Below are positions 63,315 through 64,000 of a stretch of DNA of 64,000 nucleotides, piece after piece. The position numbers and the translations under genes are program-made. Numbering within the stretch: the first letter of the stretch is position 1; every line of letters starts with the position of its first letter. The notes beneath the pieces are model-generated. The model searched no databases, was not told the origin of the DNA, and saw only the letters and a program-made list of their open reading frames with translations. This stretch comes from Paraflavitalea pollutisoli (GTDB taxonomy: Bacteria > Bacteroidota > Bacteroidia > Chitinophagales > Chitinophagaceae): contig NZ_JARKMX010000008.1 of NCBI RefSeq assembly GCF_029360705.1, positions 2,224,202-2,288,201 of the forward strand, read 5' to 3'.

Positions 63315-64000
63315 ATGAACCCTTCCGGTTTCTCCTTTCACGCCAGTCAATGGCAACCATGGGCCATCCTGATCCTGTTGCTCGTCGTATTGGGACTGGC
63401 ACTGCTCGCCCGCAACGGTGTACAGCGACTGCGTCGTATGGTCGCCCACCAGCACGACCCCATCACCCGCGACGAGATCCGCGAACAGGTCGACGAACTC
63501 AGCGCCGAACAGATCGATGAACTGCTGTCGATGCGCGAGCAGCGAAAAAAAGACAGCCCCAACGACAGTACATCCTCCAATACACTGCGCCACCTGCTCC
63601 TGCTGTTGTTGCCCCTGTTGCCAACCGGAGAACTGCTGGCGCAAGATGGTGTCAAGACCAGCGTTACTGCCCTCTTTCGCCAGCCCGGTATCATTATCAC
63701 CATTGTGCTCATCCTGTTGCCTGTACTCGCTGGTATGTTCATCATGTACAAGCGCATCAGCCGGCTGCTGCAATCCTATGGGGAAGCCGAGCGGCGCGCC
63801 AAAGCCAAACAACTCGCCGAAGCGCTGGCCGATCCGGATGATATTACCGCCGCCGATCTGCAACGCCGCAAGGCCGCACTGAGCTATCACCTACACAACG
63901 ACGAACTCAGCGGCAACCAACCTGCAGAAGACAACAAAGGATTGGTACACATCAACGCTCATCCCGGATTGCCGGTAGTGCCCCTGAAGAAAAAAGCAGC
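63315..64000 (+). CDS. Unidentified membrane protein, cut by right window edge
   Basis: An open frame of at least 228 codons from ATG 63315 with no stop before the window ends. Three hydrophobic segments are seen (about 16-33 near LILLLVVLGLALLA, 94-106 near LLLLLLPLLP, 120-142 near IIITIVLILLPVLAGMFIMY), separated by charged cytoplasmic-type stretches. The second looks like a signal-type segment (LLPTGELLAQDGV) in the middle of the chain. I do not recognise the family; cytochrome-oxidase accessory or other envelope proteins are possible but unproven. It has its own consensus promoter. Confidence 0.75.
   Translation, partial: MNPSGFSFHASQWQPWAILILLLVVLGLALLARNGVQRLRRMVAHQHDPITRDEIREQVDELSAEQIDELLSMREQRKKDSPNDSTSSNTLRHLLLLLLPLLPTGELLAQDGVKTSVTALFRQPGIIITIVLILLPVLAGMFIMYKRISRLLQSYGEAERRAKAKQLAEALADPDDITAADLQRRKAALSYHLHNDELSGNQPAEDNKGLVHINAHPGLPVVPLKKKA

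Overview
The window reads as a chromosomal segment from a Bacteroidetes bacterium, most likely of the Chitinophagaceae type (inference). The supporting signs are a SusC/SusD pair with a carboxypeptidase-regulatory-like N-terminal domain, a type IX secretion C-terminal domain, BatA/BatB/BatD genes, very long propeller-type sensor kinases, TAnnTTTG-like -7 promoter boxes and many outer-membrane beta-barrels. No rRNA, tRNA, CRISPR array, prophage or complete insertion sequence was seen.

Region by region. 1-11.9 kb (+): a Bat aerotolerance-type operon (DUF58, DUF4381, BatA, BatB with a TPR extension, BatD), followed with small gaps by an OmpA lipoprotein, a 729-residue secreted repeat protein, a DUF1254/DUF1214 lipoprotein and two outer-membrane barrels. 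12-17 kb: an AraC-type HTH protein (-), a DUF502 membrane protein behind a possible FNR-like site, and an OprP-like porin paired with a DASS anion transporter. 17-22 kb (+): a TolC-HlyD-permease-permease exporter operon with no ATPase gene in view. 22-29.6 kb: a T9SS cargo protein, DUF4382 and DUF481 proteins, two AraC-family genes, a NarL-type response regulator and an orphan IS3 OrfA-like HTH gene. 29.6-37 kb (-): a four-gene envelope operon (FadL-like, HAD lipoprotein, barrel, porin), an arylsulfatase and NhaA. 37-43.3 kb: propeller histidine kinase 1, a DUF2490 barrel, another barrel and a second DUF1254/1214-type lipoprotein. 43.4-56 kb: a glycan-uptake locus (LacI, SusD, SusC, LacI), propeller histidine kinase 2 and a cytoplasmic GH13 alpha-amylase. 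56-60.4 kb (+): an alpha/beta hydrolase, then a copper cluster (HMA-AraC regulator, CopA, CopZ). 60.4-64 kb: a Kup potassium transporter, a 54-residue DUF1328 protein and an unidentified membrane protein that runs off the right edge.

Two regulatory patterns stand out. First, the response regulator (28607) and both propeller kinases (37378 and 54097, each lacking a receiver domain) share the same promoter element: TAAATT(C/A)G, two bases, then a 15-bp inverted repeat of the form TCATA-N5-TACGA, without gaps. This ties three unlinked genes into one probable two-component circuit that also touches the glycan locus. Second, copA and copZ share a 56-bp promoter (TATACA, 11 bp, ATCCTGTAACA, 20 bp, TAnnTTTA) with identical spacing, next to a regulator whose N-terminus is itself an HMA metal-binding domain. 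All family assignments come from reading motifs and overall layout. No database search was run.
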